From the NCBI GenBank assembly GCA_007123335.1, contig SKLG01000131.1:1-11723 (forward strand): a stretch of DNA of 11,723 nt, read 5' to 3'. Positions 6,745 through 11,723 of the stretch are shown here, one piece after another. The translations under genes and the position numbers were made by a program. The DNA is from Anaerolineae bacterium (GTDB taxonomy: Bacteria > Chloroflexota > Anaerolineae > UBA1429). Numbering within the stretch: the first letter of the stretch is position 1; every line of letters begins with the position of its first letter. The notes below the pieces were generated by a model that ran no database searches, was not told the DNA's origin, and saw only the letters and a program-made list of their open reading frames with translations.

Positions 6745-7311
6745 TTACTCCGGAGGGGCGGACAGGTCGATGACCGGCCCCATCAAACAGAACTGGCGCC
6801 CGCCCAAATAGTGCAGAGGCAGCATCTCCTCGGCGTCGTGGGGTTGCAGCCAGTAATCGCGAAAGGCGTCGGTCTCGGCCCAGGCGCCCACCACCTCCCA
6901 GATATAGAGGGAGTGATCGCCGGGGGTGAGCACATCGACGAGTTGGCATTCAATGTGGGCCAGGCATTCGTCGACCCAGGGCACCTCGACGCGCTGCCCT
7001 GATTCGAGGGTCAGCCCCAGGATGCGCAGCCGCTCCTCGTCGGCGCCCTCGCGGTCGCCGCAGGCCAGCGCCTGCTCGGCGTGGGGGCGGCCGGGGATGT
7101 TCAGCACGCATTCCTGGCTGCGGGGCAGCATGTCATGGACATAGCGGGAGGAATGAAGCGCCACGGCGAGCAAGGGCGGCTCGAGGCTGATGGGGCAACA
7201 CCAGGGCACGAGGCTGGCGTTGACCTCGCCCTTGTAGCGCGTGGTCATCAGGCAGACCGGCCCGGAGGTGAGCAGCCGATGCGCCCGATAGAGCGGAATC
7301 TCTTCCTTCAT
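6745..7311 (-). CDS. Flavin reductase-like, FMN-binding split-barrel protein
   Basis: This encodes 188 residues. The fold is suggested by LLTSGPVCLMTTRYKGEVN (13-31), then PLLAVALHSSRYVHD (46-60), ECVLNIPG (67-74), a conserved HIECQLVDVLTPGDHSLYIW stretch (119-138) with the GDHxxY motif, and PLHYLGGRQFCLMG near the end. These mark the flavin reductase domain family, whose members bind FMN or FAD and reduce it with NAD(P)H for a partner oxygenase, or act as small flavoproteins. No partner oxygenase is nearby. It has AGGAGAGG just upstream of the ATG and is the first gene of the minus-strand group, with a strong promoter. Why it leads a t6A operon is unclear; the link may be only positional. 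The true substrate cannot be read from sequence. Confidence 0.85.
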   Translation of the reverse strand: MKEEIPLYRAHRLLTSGPVCLMTTRYKGEVNASLVPWCCPISLEPPLLAVALHSSRYVHDMLPRSQECVLNIPGRPHAEQALACGDREGADEERLRILGLTLESGQRVEVPWVDECLAHIECQLVDVLTPGDHSLYIWEVVGAWAETDAFRDYWLQPHDAEEMLPLHYLGGRQFCLMGPVIDLSAPPE

Positions 7312-7340
7312 AACCCTCTCCTATCCTTTCCGTGTGGGCC

Positions 7341-7369
7341 AGTATGGCATAGTCGGTAATCCGTGTCAA
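7341..7369 (-). promoter_or_regulatory. Consensus-like promoter of the flavin reductase-tsaE-tsaB-rimI group
   Basis: On the minus strand a perfect TTGACA (7369-7364), a 17-bp spacer and CATACT (7346-7341) occur, with an extended -10 TG one base upstream. The predicted start near 7334 leaves a short leader of about 23 nt. This is the only good promoter I found for the group. Confidence 0.72.
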
Positions 7370-7416
7370 GGTTGAGGCGCATCTAAACGCCGCGCTTGAG
7401 CGGATCTAGGGCGGTT

Positions 7417-7445
7417 TTTTCACGCCCCCGCCGATATGTTATAAT
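7417..7445 (+). promoter_or_regulatory. Extended -10 promoter of the DUF3048 lipoprotein gene
   Basis: A perfect TATAAT (7440-7445) with TG one base upstream has a weak -35 TTTTCA (7417-7422) at 17 bp. It is about 100 bp before the start codon, so the transcript should include the large hairpin at 7467-7516. The -10 surroundings TATGTTATAAT resemble those of the promoter at 3589-3617. Confidence 0.6.
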
Positions 7446-7466
7446 CGTGCCATATCCTTCCCAAGG

Positions 7467-7516
7467 AGGTGCCGGGCACTTGGCGCGTCGTACCCGACGC
7501 CAAGTGCCCGGCACCT
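7467..7516 (+). repeat. 19-bp-arm inverted repeat in the leader of the lipoprotein gene
   Basis: AGGTGCCGGGCACTTGGCG (7467-7485) and its exact reverse complement (7498-7516) enclose 12 bp. A further GTCG/CGAC pairing is possible in the loop if two bases bulge. Each arm contains a near-palindromic GTGCCsGGCAC core. A third GTGCCGGGC occurs at 9571-9579 after a GGGGACA. Such GTGCC/GGCAC hairpins resemble REP-type repeats moved by RAYT-family transposases, but no transposase is in the window. It ends 12 bp before the ribosome binding site. Confidence 0.75.
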
Positions 7517-7544
7517 GGGGAGCACGCAAGGAGAAGATGAGCGT

Positions 7545-8687
7545 ATGTTCACCGCTTTAAAGCGTTGTGTTGTCCTGCTCTTGGCATTGGTGGTGTTGTT
7601 GGGGTGCCCGGCGGTGGAGCCCACGCCGACGCCCGTAGTGGATCCCACCCGGACGCCCCAGCCGACCTTTACGCCCGTGCCTACCGAGACCCCGCTCCCG
7701 ACGATGACGCCGTCGCCCGTGGCCACGGCGACGCCCACCGCGACGCCCCTGACCCCGACGCCCGAGCCCACGGCGACGCCCGACCCGAACCTCAGTCCGC
7801 TGACCGGGATGCGCGTCGATGATCCGGAGCGTCTGGAGCGTCGCGTACTGGCCGTGCGCGTGGGCAATGACCCCAACATCCGCCCGCAAGAGGGGCTGGG
7901 GCTGGCCGACATTGTCTATGAGGAGATCATGGAGGGCTATTCGGTGACCCGCTTTACCGCCCTCTATCTCGACCGTGACGTCGAGCGCATCCGCCCCATC
8001 CGCAGCGCGCGGCTGGTGAACCTGCACATCGCGCCCCAGTATGACGCGGCGCTGGTACACACCGGCGCCAGCGACCAGATTCGCTGGTTCATCTCACAGG
8101 CCGATTTCGTCGATCTCGACGAGTTCTTTCATCCGCAGCCCTATTCCATCCTACCGGGCTATGATTGGCGCGGACGCATCTATACCTCGGTAGAGCGGCT
8201 GTACGACTATTTGGAGCGACGGGACCTGGCCCAGCCTGGCCGCATCGAGGGCTATACCTTTGACGAGACGCCGCCCATCGGCTTGCCGGCGATCTCGGTG
8301 CGCATCCCTTATCCTCACTCGGTGGAATGGGTGTATGATCTGGAATCGGGGCTCTATACGCGTACCATCGGCGGTCGGCCCCACACCGAGGCCCTGACCG
8401 GCGAGGTCATTGGCGCCGCCAACGTCATCGTCGTGTATGCCGAGCATCGCAGGACCAATATCGTGGAGGATAGCCTCGGCAACACCGCCATCGATATCGT
8501 GCTGGAGGGCGAGGGGCCGGCCCAGTTCTTTCGCGATGGCGTCCTGGTCGAGGCCACCTGGATGCCCATGGGCGAGAATGGCCTGATCCAGTATGTGGAT
8601 GTGGATGGCAACCTGATTCCGTTGCGCCCAGGCAGAACGTGGATCCAGATCGTGCCCCCCGACTATTTGGTGACTTTTAGCCCGTGA
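7545..8687 (+). CDS. DUF3048 (YerB-like) lipoprotein with Thr-Pro linker
   Basis: This encodes 380 residues. A lipoprotein signal ends in the lipobox LLGC, with C21 the likely lipidated cysteine. Residues about 26-81 are a Thr/Pro-rich linker, then a DUF3048 domain covers about 84-378. Domain hallmarks are LSPLTGM (83-89), RVLAVRVGND (100-109), PQEGLGLADIVYEEIMEGYSV (114-134) followed by TRF, and RIRPIRSARLVN (148-159). DUF3048 is found in Bacillus YerB and many Chloroflexota lipoproteins; its biochemical role is not established. The protein should sit on the outer face of the membrane, with the linker as a spacer. The ribosome binding site AAGGAGA is at 7528-7534. A 7-codon frame starting at ATG 7537 overlaps the start and could slightly affect initiation. 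The gene has its own promoter and hairpin leader and is followed by the tatA set. Confidence 0.9.
   Translation: MFTALKRCVVLLLALVVLLGCPAVEPTPTPVVDPTRTPQPTFTPVPTETPLPTMTPSPVATATPTATPLTPTPEPTATPDPNLSPLTGMRVDDPERLERRVLAVRVGNDPNIRPQEGLGLADIVYEEIMEGYSVTRFTALYLDRDVERIRPIRSARLVNLHIAPQYDAALVHTGASDQIRWFISQADFVDLDEFFHPQPYSILPGYDWRGRIYTSVERLYDYLERRDLAQPGRIEGYTFDETPPIGLPAISVRIPYPHSVEWVYDLESGLYTRTIGGRPHTEALTGEVIGAANVIVVYAEHRRTNIVEDSLGNTAIDIVLEGEGPAQFFRDGVLVEATWMPMGENGLIQYVDVDGNLIPLRPGRTWIQIVPPDYLVTFSP
7620..7787 (+). repeat. Low-complexity Thr-Pro coding tract
   Basis: About 56 codons within the lipoprotein gene are mainly Pro and Thr in TP, TPTP and TATP units, using ACG and CCC/CCG codons, so the DNA is a degenerate GC-rich repeat. 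It encodes the surface linker rather than a folded domain. Tracts of this kind often vary in length between strains. Confidence 0.8.
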
Positions 8688-8732
8688 TCCTTTTGGAAGC
8701 CCATAATGAGTATAGGCATTGCTCAGTGAAAT

Positions 8733-8761
8733 TTGACTGAAAGATAGACCATGTGTACAAT
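8733..8761 (+). promoter_or_regulatory. Promoter of the tatA triplet
   Basis: TTGACT (8733-8738), a 17-bp spacer and TACAAT (8756-8761) lie 35 bp before the first tatA start, in an AT-richer gap after the lipoprotein gene. No promoter-like sequence or terminator was seen between the three tatA genes, so one transcript probably carries all three. Confidence 0.72.
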
Positions 8762-8796
8762 AATCCCATCAATGCAATACCCTAGGAGAAGTAGAC

Positions 8797-9003
8797 ATGC
8801 CAAGCCTTGGTACAGCAGAACTGCTCATCATTCTGCTCATTGTGATCGCGGTTTTTGGCGCGGGTAAATTGGCCAATCTGGGTGGCGCTCTGGGTAAGGG
8901 CGTCAAGGATTTCAAGACTGCTATGGGAGATCCGAACACCAAGCCCGAGAACGATCAAAAGGCCAAGCCCGATAGTGAAGGAGAGAATAGCGGGGAGAAC
9001 TAG
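8797..9003 (+). CDS. tatA: TatA-family twin-arginine translocase protein, first copy
   Basis: This encodes 68 residues. One N-terminal membrane helix (about 6-20) is followed by the hinge F20-G21 and an amphipathic helix (about 25-41) with F39. These align position by position with the hinge and Phe39 of E. coli TatA, and Glu8 stands where E. coli has Gln8. TatA subunits assemble with TatC to move folded proteins with RR signal peptides across the membrane. The tail after residue 43 is hydrophilic and Asn/Lys/Glu-rich, unlike the other two copies. AGGAGAA (8784-8790) precedes the ATG. tatC is not in the window. Confidence 0.94.
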   Translation: MPSLGTAELLIILLIVIAVFGAGKLANLGGALGKGVKDFKTAMGDPNTKPENDQKAKPDSEGENSGEN

Positions 9004-9042
9004 AGCCAACCTCTCCCCAGCGCCCTCGAGGAGGATTTAGTT

Positions 9043-9243
9043 GTGGCAAATCTAGGCAAGGCAGAGCTGCTGATCATCCTGGTCATCGTCGTCGCCGTGT
9101 TCGGCACCGGCAAGCTGGCCAGTTTGGGTGGCGCTCTAGGTAGAGGCATCAAGGATTTCCGTGCTGCCATGCAGAGCGAGGAGGAATCCGAGTCCGCCGC
9201 AGAGCTTGAGAGTGGCGAGACGAACGAGGAAGTGGTGGCGTAG
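9043..9243 (+). CDS. tatA: TatA-family protein, second copy (GTG start, acidic tail)
   Basis: This encodes 66 residues starting at GTG 9043, with AGGAGG (9029-9034) eight bases upstream. The membrane helix and amphipathic region are nearly identical to the flanking copies: Glu8, F20-G21 hinge, LGGALGRGIKDF with F39. The tail (about 44-66) is strongly acidic, with EEESESAAELESGETNEE-type sequence and almost no basic residues, whereas the first copy has several lysines there. It lies 39 bp after copy 1 and 27 bp before copy 3. Different tails on one core suggest division of labour or unequal subunit roles, but this is inference. Confidence 0.93.
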   Translation: MANLGKAELLIILVIVVAVFGTGKLASLGGALGRGIKDFRAAMQSEEESESAAELESGETNEEVVA

Positions 9244-9270
9244 AACCAGCTTTGCTCAAGGAGAAGAAGC

Positions 9271-9471
9271 ATGCCAAACCTTGGCGCTACAGAGCTGCTG
9301 ATTATCCTGGTCATTGTGATCGCGGTATTTGGCGCCGGCAAGCTCCCCGAGCTCGGTGGGGCGCTTGGCAAAGGGGTCAAAGAGTTCAAAGACGCCACCC
9401 ACGAGGTCGAATCGGCATCGAATGACGCCCAAAAGGCTGTCAAGGATGCCACAGCGGGCGACAAGGCCTAG
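9271..9471 (+). CDS. tatA: TatA-family protein, third copy
   Basis: This encodes 66 residues. The same core is present (Glu8, F20-G21, F39), and only this copy has the family-typical KLPELGGALGKG with proline at residue 26, so it may be closest to the ancestral form. The tail is mixed-charge and Ala-rich and could form a helix. AAGGAG lies just upstream of the ATG. It is the last gene of the set; the hairpin at 9502-9535 follows the stop by 30 bp. Confidence 0.94.
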   Translation: MPNLGATELLIILVIVIAVFGAGKLPELGGALGKGVKEFKDATHEVESASNDAQKAVKDATAGDKA

Positions 9472-9501
9472 CTTTACGGCCAGGACATAGCGCGAAACCA
9501 T

Positions 9502-9535
9502 CAGACCCGGCAAGCGTGTACGCTTGCCGGGTCTG
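9502..9535 (+). terminator. Strong hairpin after the tatA triplet, probable terminator
   Basis: A perfect 15-bp stem (9502-9516 with 9521-9535; AGACCCGGCAAGCG at 9503-9516) has a TGTA loop. It is 30 bp after the last tatA stop. The following bases are TG-rich rather than a clean T-run, so it may terminate weakly or protect the 3' end of the mRNA. Confidence 0.7.
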
Positions 9536-9759
9536 TGTGCGTCTGCGGAAAGCGTAACATGCTGGGGACAGTGCCGGGCGACCCACCCCGCCGCGCCGAC
9601 GCATTAGCCCTGGCCCTCAAACACCACCTGGTCGAGTGACCGACGCCGATATCCGTCGATCGTACACCCCAAAAACTCCCCGATCACCCGATGTGGTCGG
9701 GGAGTTTGTCTTGTATGATGCCAGTAGAGATAGGAGAGAGAACGTAGGAGGTAAGCGAC
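9536..9759. other. Intergenic segment with a second hairpin and no supported gene
   Basis: The whole gap 9472-9759 is 288 bp. Apart from the two hairpins it holds a GGGGACAGTGCCGGGC stretch (9564-9579) that resembles the arm of the 7467-7516 repeat. A possible -10 TATGAT (9714-9719) has no good -35. Open frames on either strand here run through the hairpins and have no protein-like composition. Confidence 0.5.
9673..9707. terminator. 15-bp stem-loop, terminator-like on both strands
   Basis: AAACTCCCCGATCAC (9673-9687) pairs with GTGGTCGGGGAGTTT (9693-9707), with one G-T wobble and the 5-nt loop CCGAT. On the plus strand it is followed by GTCTTGT. On the minus strand a run of five T follows the stem, making a better intrinsic terminator in that direction, although no minus-strand gene ends here. 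It lies 52 bp upstream of the microprotein start. Confidence 0.68.
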
Positions 9760-9831
9760 ATGAGCCCTTATCTTACAGTGACGGTCCTGCTGGTCTGTTG
9801 GCTGTGGCTGGGCATCCGGTGTCGCGTCTGA
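9760..9831 (+). CDS. Candidate 23-residue hydrophobic membrane microprotein or leader peptide
   Basis: ATG 9760 to TGA 9831 encodes 23 residues beginning MSPYLTVTVLLVCWLWL and ending in basic GIRCRV. The hydrophobic stretch is about 16 residues with positive charges at the C-terminal end, the form of a single-span membrane peptide. The ribosome binding site AGGAGGT (9746-9752) with a 7-bp spacer is among the best in the window, which is the main reason to believe it is translated. It is 74 bp upstream of the exported DUF3828 protein gene, probably on the same transcript. It may be a small membrane protein or a leader peptide affecting the next gene. No homologue is recognised. Confidence 0.55.
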   Translation: MSPYLTVTVLLVCWLWLGIRCRV

Positions 9832-9905
9832 CCTCGGGGTTTCTCGATCCAGCAACGGGCCACCGCTGGGGTGGCTTCGGTAACAAGACAAAGAAGGAGT
9901 GTACG

Positions 9906-10745
9906 ATGAAGACGACCTTGGCACTGACGGTGGTAGCGCTGATCCTGGTGGTTCTGGTGGGAGCCGTGACGCTATCCCAGACGACGGCGATGGGTCCGAC
10001 AGCAGGGGCGCCGAGCCCGATAGAGGCGACCCAGAGTTTCTACGACTGGTATCTCGACTATGTCGGCTATCAACCCGATGGCACCTTCCACAACGCCATG
10101 GTGGACGGCGCCTATCGCACCAATCCGGACCTGGCGCCCGAGTTTGTGGCCCAGATCGATGACCTGCTGGCCTCCTTCAAGGGTCAGGGCGGGGGCTACG
10201 ACCCCTTTCTCTGCGCCCAGGACATCCCGACGCGAGTGACGGTCGGTGGTGCGCAGGTGAATGGCGAGCAGGCCACGGTGACGGTGAGCACCTTCTGGAT
10301 GGGCAACCTGATGGCCCACCGCTTTGAGGTGGCGCTGGAGCTGCGCGAGGGCGCGTGGAAGATCGTCGACATCCGCTGTGGCGCCGGCAGCCACAAGCCG
10401 CTGGACGCCCGCGAGACGGCCCAGGCCTTTTACGACCTGTACCTGCAGGTGGCCGAGCAGCGCAACCCGCTGGCCAACGGCCTCTACCGTGACCTGCCCT
10501 TCCTGGCGGCCGAGTGGGTGGCACAGGTGGACGAGATCCTAGCCGGGTTCGAGCGCGGCGGCTACGATCCCTTCCTCTGCGCCCAGGATGTGCCCAGCGA
10601 GGTGCTGGCGCAATTGGCCACGGTGGACGGCGACACCGCCACCGTCACCATGGGCACCAGCTTTGAGGGGCACGGCTTTACGGTGGATCTGCGCGCGGTG
10701 GATGGCCAGTGGCTGGTCACCGGCGTGAACTGCCAGCGTAAGTAG
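9906..10745 (+). CDS. Exported protein with two tandem DUF3828-like repeats
   Basis: This encodes 279 residues. A hydrophobic N-terminus (about 5-24), after MKTT, looks like a Sec signal or anchor; it lacks the RR motif, so it is not an obvious Tat substrate despite the neighbouring tatA genes. The rest is a duplication. Unit 1 (about 40-159) and unit 2 (about 169-277) both run SFYDWYL/AFYDLYL, then VAQ-D-LLA or VAQ-DEILA, then YDPFLCAQD-P, then a beta-rich half ending W-I-DIRC or WLVTGVNC. Each unit has two cysteines (C103/C158 and C224/C276), suggesting one disulfide per unit outside the cell. The architecture resembles DUF3828, whose function is unknown. The ATG at 9906 is preceded by AAGGAG (9894-9899); an open frame extends upstream to 9636 but has no site and crosses a hairpin. 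Confidence 0.82.
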   Translation: MKTTLALTVVALILVVLVGAVTLSQTTAMGPTAGAPSPIEATQSFYDWYLDYVGYQPDGTFHNAMVDGAYRTNPDLAPEFVAQIDDLLASFKGQGGGYDPFLCAQDIPTRVTVGGAQVNGEQATVTVSTFWMGNLMAHRFEVALELREGAWKIVDIRCGAGSHKPLDARETAQAFYDLYLQVAEQRNPLANGLYRDLPFLAAEWVAQVDEILAGFERGGYDPFLCAQDVPSEVLAQLATVDGDTATVTMGTSFEGHGFTVDLRAVDGQWLVTGVNCQRK

Positions 10746-10770
10746 CAGCGAGCACTGTCCCGCTCTCTCA

Positions 10771-10806
10771 CCGAGGCGATCCCGGGTATTCCCGGGATCG
10801 CCTCGG
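10771..10806 (+). terminator. 16-bp perfect hairpin after the DUF3828 gene
   Basis: CCGAGGCGATCCCGGG (10771-10786), the loop TATT, and the exact reverse complement (10791-10806) lie 25 bp after the stop codon. The stem is very GC-rich but lacks a T-run, so termination is likely but not certain. It separates this gene from the sugar isomerase gene. Confidence 0.7.
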
Positions 10807-10832
10807 CCTATGGTATACCCGTTCTGTCGCCC

Positions 10833-10862
10833 TTGCCTTGGATCAAGGTTCTGCGCTAGAAT
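10833..10862 (+). promoter_or_regulatory. Possible promoter of the TIM-barrel isomerase gene
   Basis: TTGCCT (10833-10838), an 18-bp spacer and TAGAAT (10857-10862) lie 37 bp before the start codon and after the hairpin. The -10 is good and the -35 is moderate. A GGTATACC palindrome (10812-10819) lies just upstream and might be an operator. Confidence 0.45.
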
Positions 10863-10899
10863 GGGGCCCACACCGATACCTCCAGCGAAGGAGAAGGAC

Positions 10900-11723
10900 A
10901 TGTTTACCTTGAGTGGGTTCGCCGACGAGATCTCGCCCGATCTGGAGACACAGCTTCAGGTGTTGAGCGAGTTGGAGATCGGCTATCTGGAATTGCGCGG
11001 GGTGTGGGACCAGAACGTCCTGGAGATCGACGACGCCGGGATCGCCCGCATCGCCGACGCCCTGGAACTGCACGGCATGCGCGTGTCAGCCATCGGGTCG
11101 CCCATCGGCAAGATCAAGATCGACGACCCCTTTGAGCCCCACCTGCAAGCCTTTCGCCGCGCCATCGCGGTGGCCGAGCGCCTGGATTGCCGCTACATCC
11201 GCATGTTCTCCTTCTTTGTGCCCGAGGGCGAGGCCGACGCCCACCGCGAGCAGGTCATGTCGCGGATGCACGCCCTCCTGGACGAGGCCTCGGGCCACGA
11301 CGTCCTGTTGCTCCACGAGAACGAGCGCCACATCTATGGCGACATCCCCCGGCGCTGCCTCGACCTGATGGAGACGCTGGATTCGCCCCAACTGCGCATG
11401 ACCTTTGATCCCGCCAACTTTGTCATGTGCGACGTGCGTCCCTACAGCGAGGCCTACCCGCTGCTCAAGGACTATATCGAGTACATGCACATCAAGGATG
11501 GGCTGCTGGACGAAAAGCGGGTCGTGCCCGCCGGGCAGGGCGACGGTGAGATCCCCGAGATCCTGGCCGATCTCAAGGCCGAGGGTTTCGAGGGCTTTTT
11601 ATCGCTAGAGCCCCATCTGTCCCACGCCGGCCCCTTCCGAGGCTTTTCCGGCCCTAAGCTTTTTGGCGTGGCCGTCAACGCCCTGCGCGAGGTAATGGAG
11701 CAGGTCGGCGCCCAGGAAACCCG
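10900..11723 (+). CDS. Sugar phosphate isomerase/epimerase, xylose isomerase-like TIM barrel, 3' end outside window
   Basis: Translation from ATG 10900 gives 274 residues with no stop before the window edge. AAGGAGA (10888-10894) precedes it. The opening LSGFADEISPDLETQL and later motifs fit the AP endonuclease family 2 / xylose isomerase-like barrel. The likely metal ligands are in order: E140 in LLLHENE, D170 in MTFDPANF, H197 in YMHIKD, and E237 in LSLEPH. Family members interconvert ketoses or epimerise sugars and inositols using a divalent metal. The protein looks nearly complete, since members are usually about 270-300 residues. No sugar-uptake or kinase gene is within the window, so the substrate is unknown. 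Confidence 0.9.
   Translation, partial: MFTLSGFADEISPDLETQLQVLSELEIGYLELRGVWDQNVLEIDDAGIARIADALELHGMRVSAIGSPIGKIKIDDPFEPHLQAFRRAIAVAERLDCRYIRMFSFFVPEGEADAHREQVMSRMHALLDEASGHDVLLLHENERHIYGDIPRRCLDLMETLDSPQLRMTFDPANFVMCDVRPYSEAYPLLKDYIEYMHIKDGLLDEKRVVPAGQGDGEIPEILADLKAEGFEGFLSLEPHLSHAGPFRGFSGPKLFGVAVNALREVMEQVGAQET

Noticed and set aside
7537..7560. A 7-codon frame overlapping the lipoprotein start
   Set aside because: It is too short to call; it shares the ribosome binding site with the real start and may have no function.
9604..9924. A 106-residue minus-strand frame in the gap after the tatA genes
   Set aside because: It runs through the hairpin at 9673-9707 and the microprotein region, has a low-information composition and no ribosome binding site.
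9565..10761. 10-bp inverted repeats GGGACAGTGC (9565-9574) and its reverse complement (10752-10761) flanking the microprotein and DUF3828 genes, suggesting a mobile cassette
   Set aside because: By simple expectation a window of this size should hold dozens of 10-bp inverted pairs by chance, no transposase or target duplication is seen, and the genes look native.

Overview
The window is GC-rich, densely coded DNA from a bacterium. The gene content fits a Chloroflexota (Anaerolineae/Caldilineae-like) genome: a MalT-type ATPase/TPR regulator, a DUF3048 lipoprotein with a long Thr-Pro linker, several small TatA proteins, BioY as the only visible ECF transporter component, and DUF3828 repeats. 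This placement is an inference from gene style, since no rRNA or marker phylogeny is available. No tRNA, rRNA, CRISPR array, intact insertion sequence or phage gene is visible.

Layout. Positions 1-2309 (minus) hold the N-terminal ~770 residues of a large signal-transducing ATPase with TPR-like repeats, cut by the window edge. It is divergent from bioY (2538-3080, plus), and the two promoters lie nearly back to back. bioY ends in a strong terminator that touches the 3' end of a convergent 74-residue XRE-type repressor gene (3168-3392, minus). That gene's promoter contains a perfect 18-bp palindrome. A small zinc-ribbon membrane protein (3666-3917, plus) follows with its own extended -10 promoter.

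Positions 3933-7311 form a minus-strand group transcribed as flavin reductase-like > tsaE > tsaB > rimI > surE, with a consensus-like promoter at 7341-7369. TsaE and TsaB belong to the tRNA t6A pathway and RimI to ribosomal-protein N-acetylation. The first four genes are tightly spaced. surE is set apart by a 106-bp gap that contains a 63-bp inverted-repeat element.

From 7417 onward everything is on the plus strand: a DUF3048 lipoprotein whose 5' leader carries a 19-bp-arm hairpin; three tandem tatA paralogues with a shared promoter at 8733-8761; a 288-bp gap with two strong hairpins; a probable 23-residue membrane microprotein with an excellent ribosome binding site (9760-9831); an exported protein made of two DUF3828-like repeats (9906-10745); a strong hairpin; and the start of a xylose-isomerase-like TIM-barrel sugar isomerase/epimerase (10900 to the window end).

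Most of the window is ordinary conserved bacterial gene content. The points most worth a second look are the tatA triplet, the unlisted microprotein, the XRE/LexA-like operator, the three non-terminator inverted repeats (3511, 4750, 7467), and the tandem-duplicated DUF3828 protein with paired cysteines.
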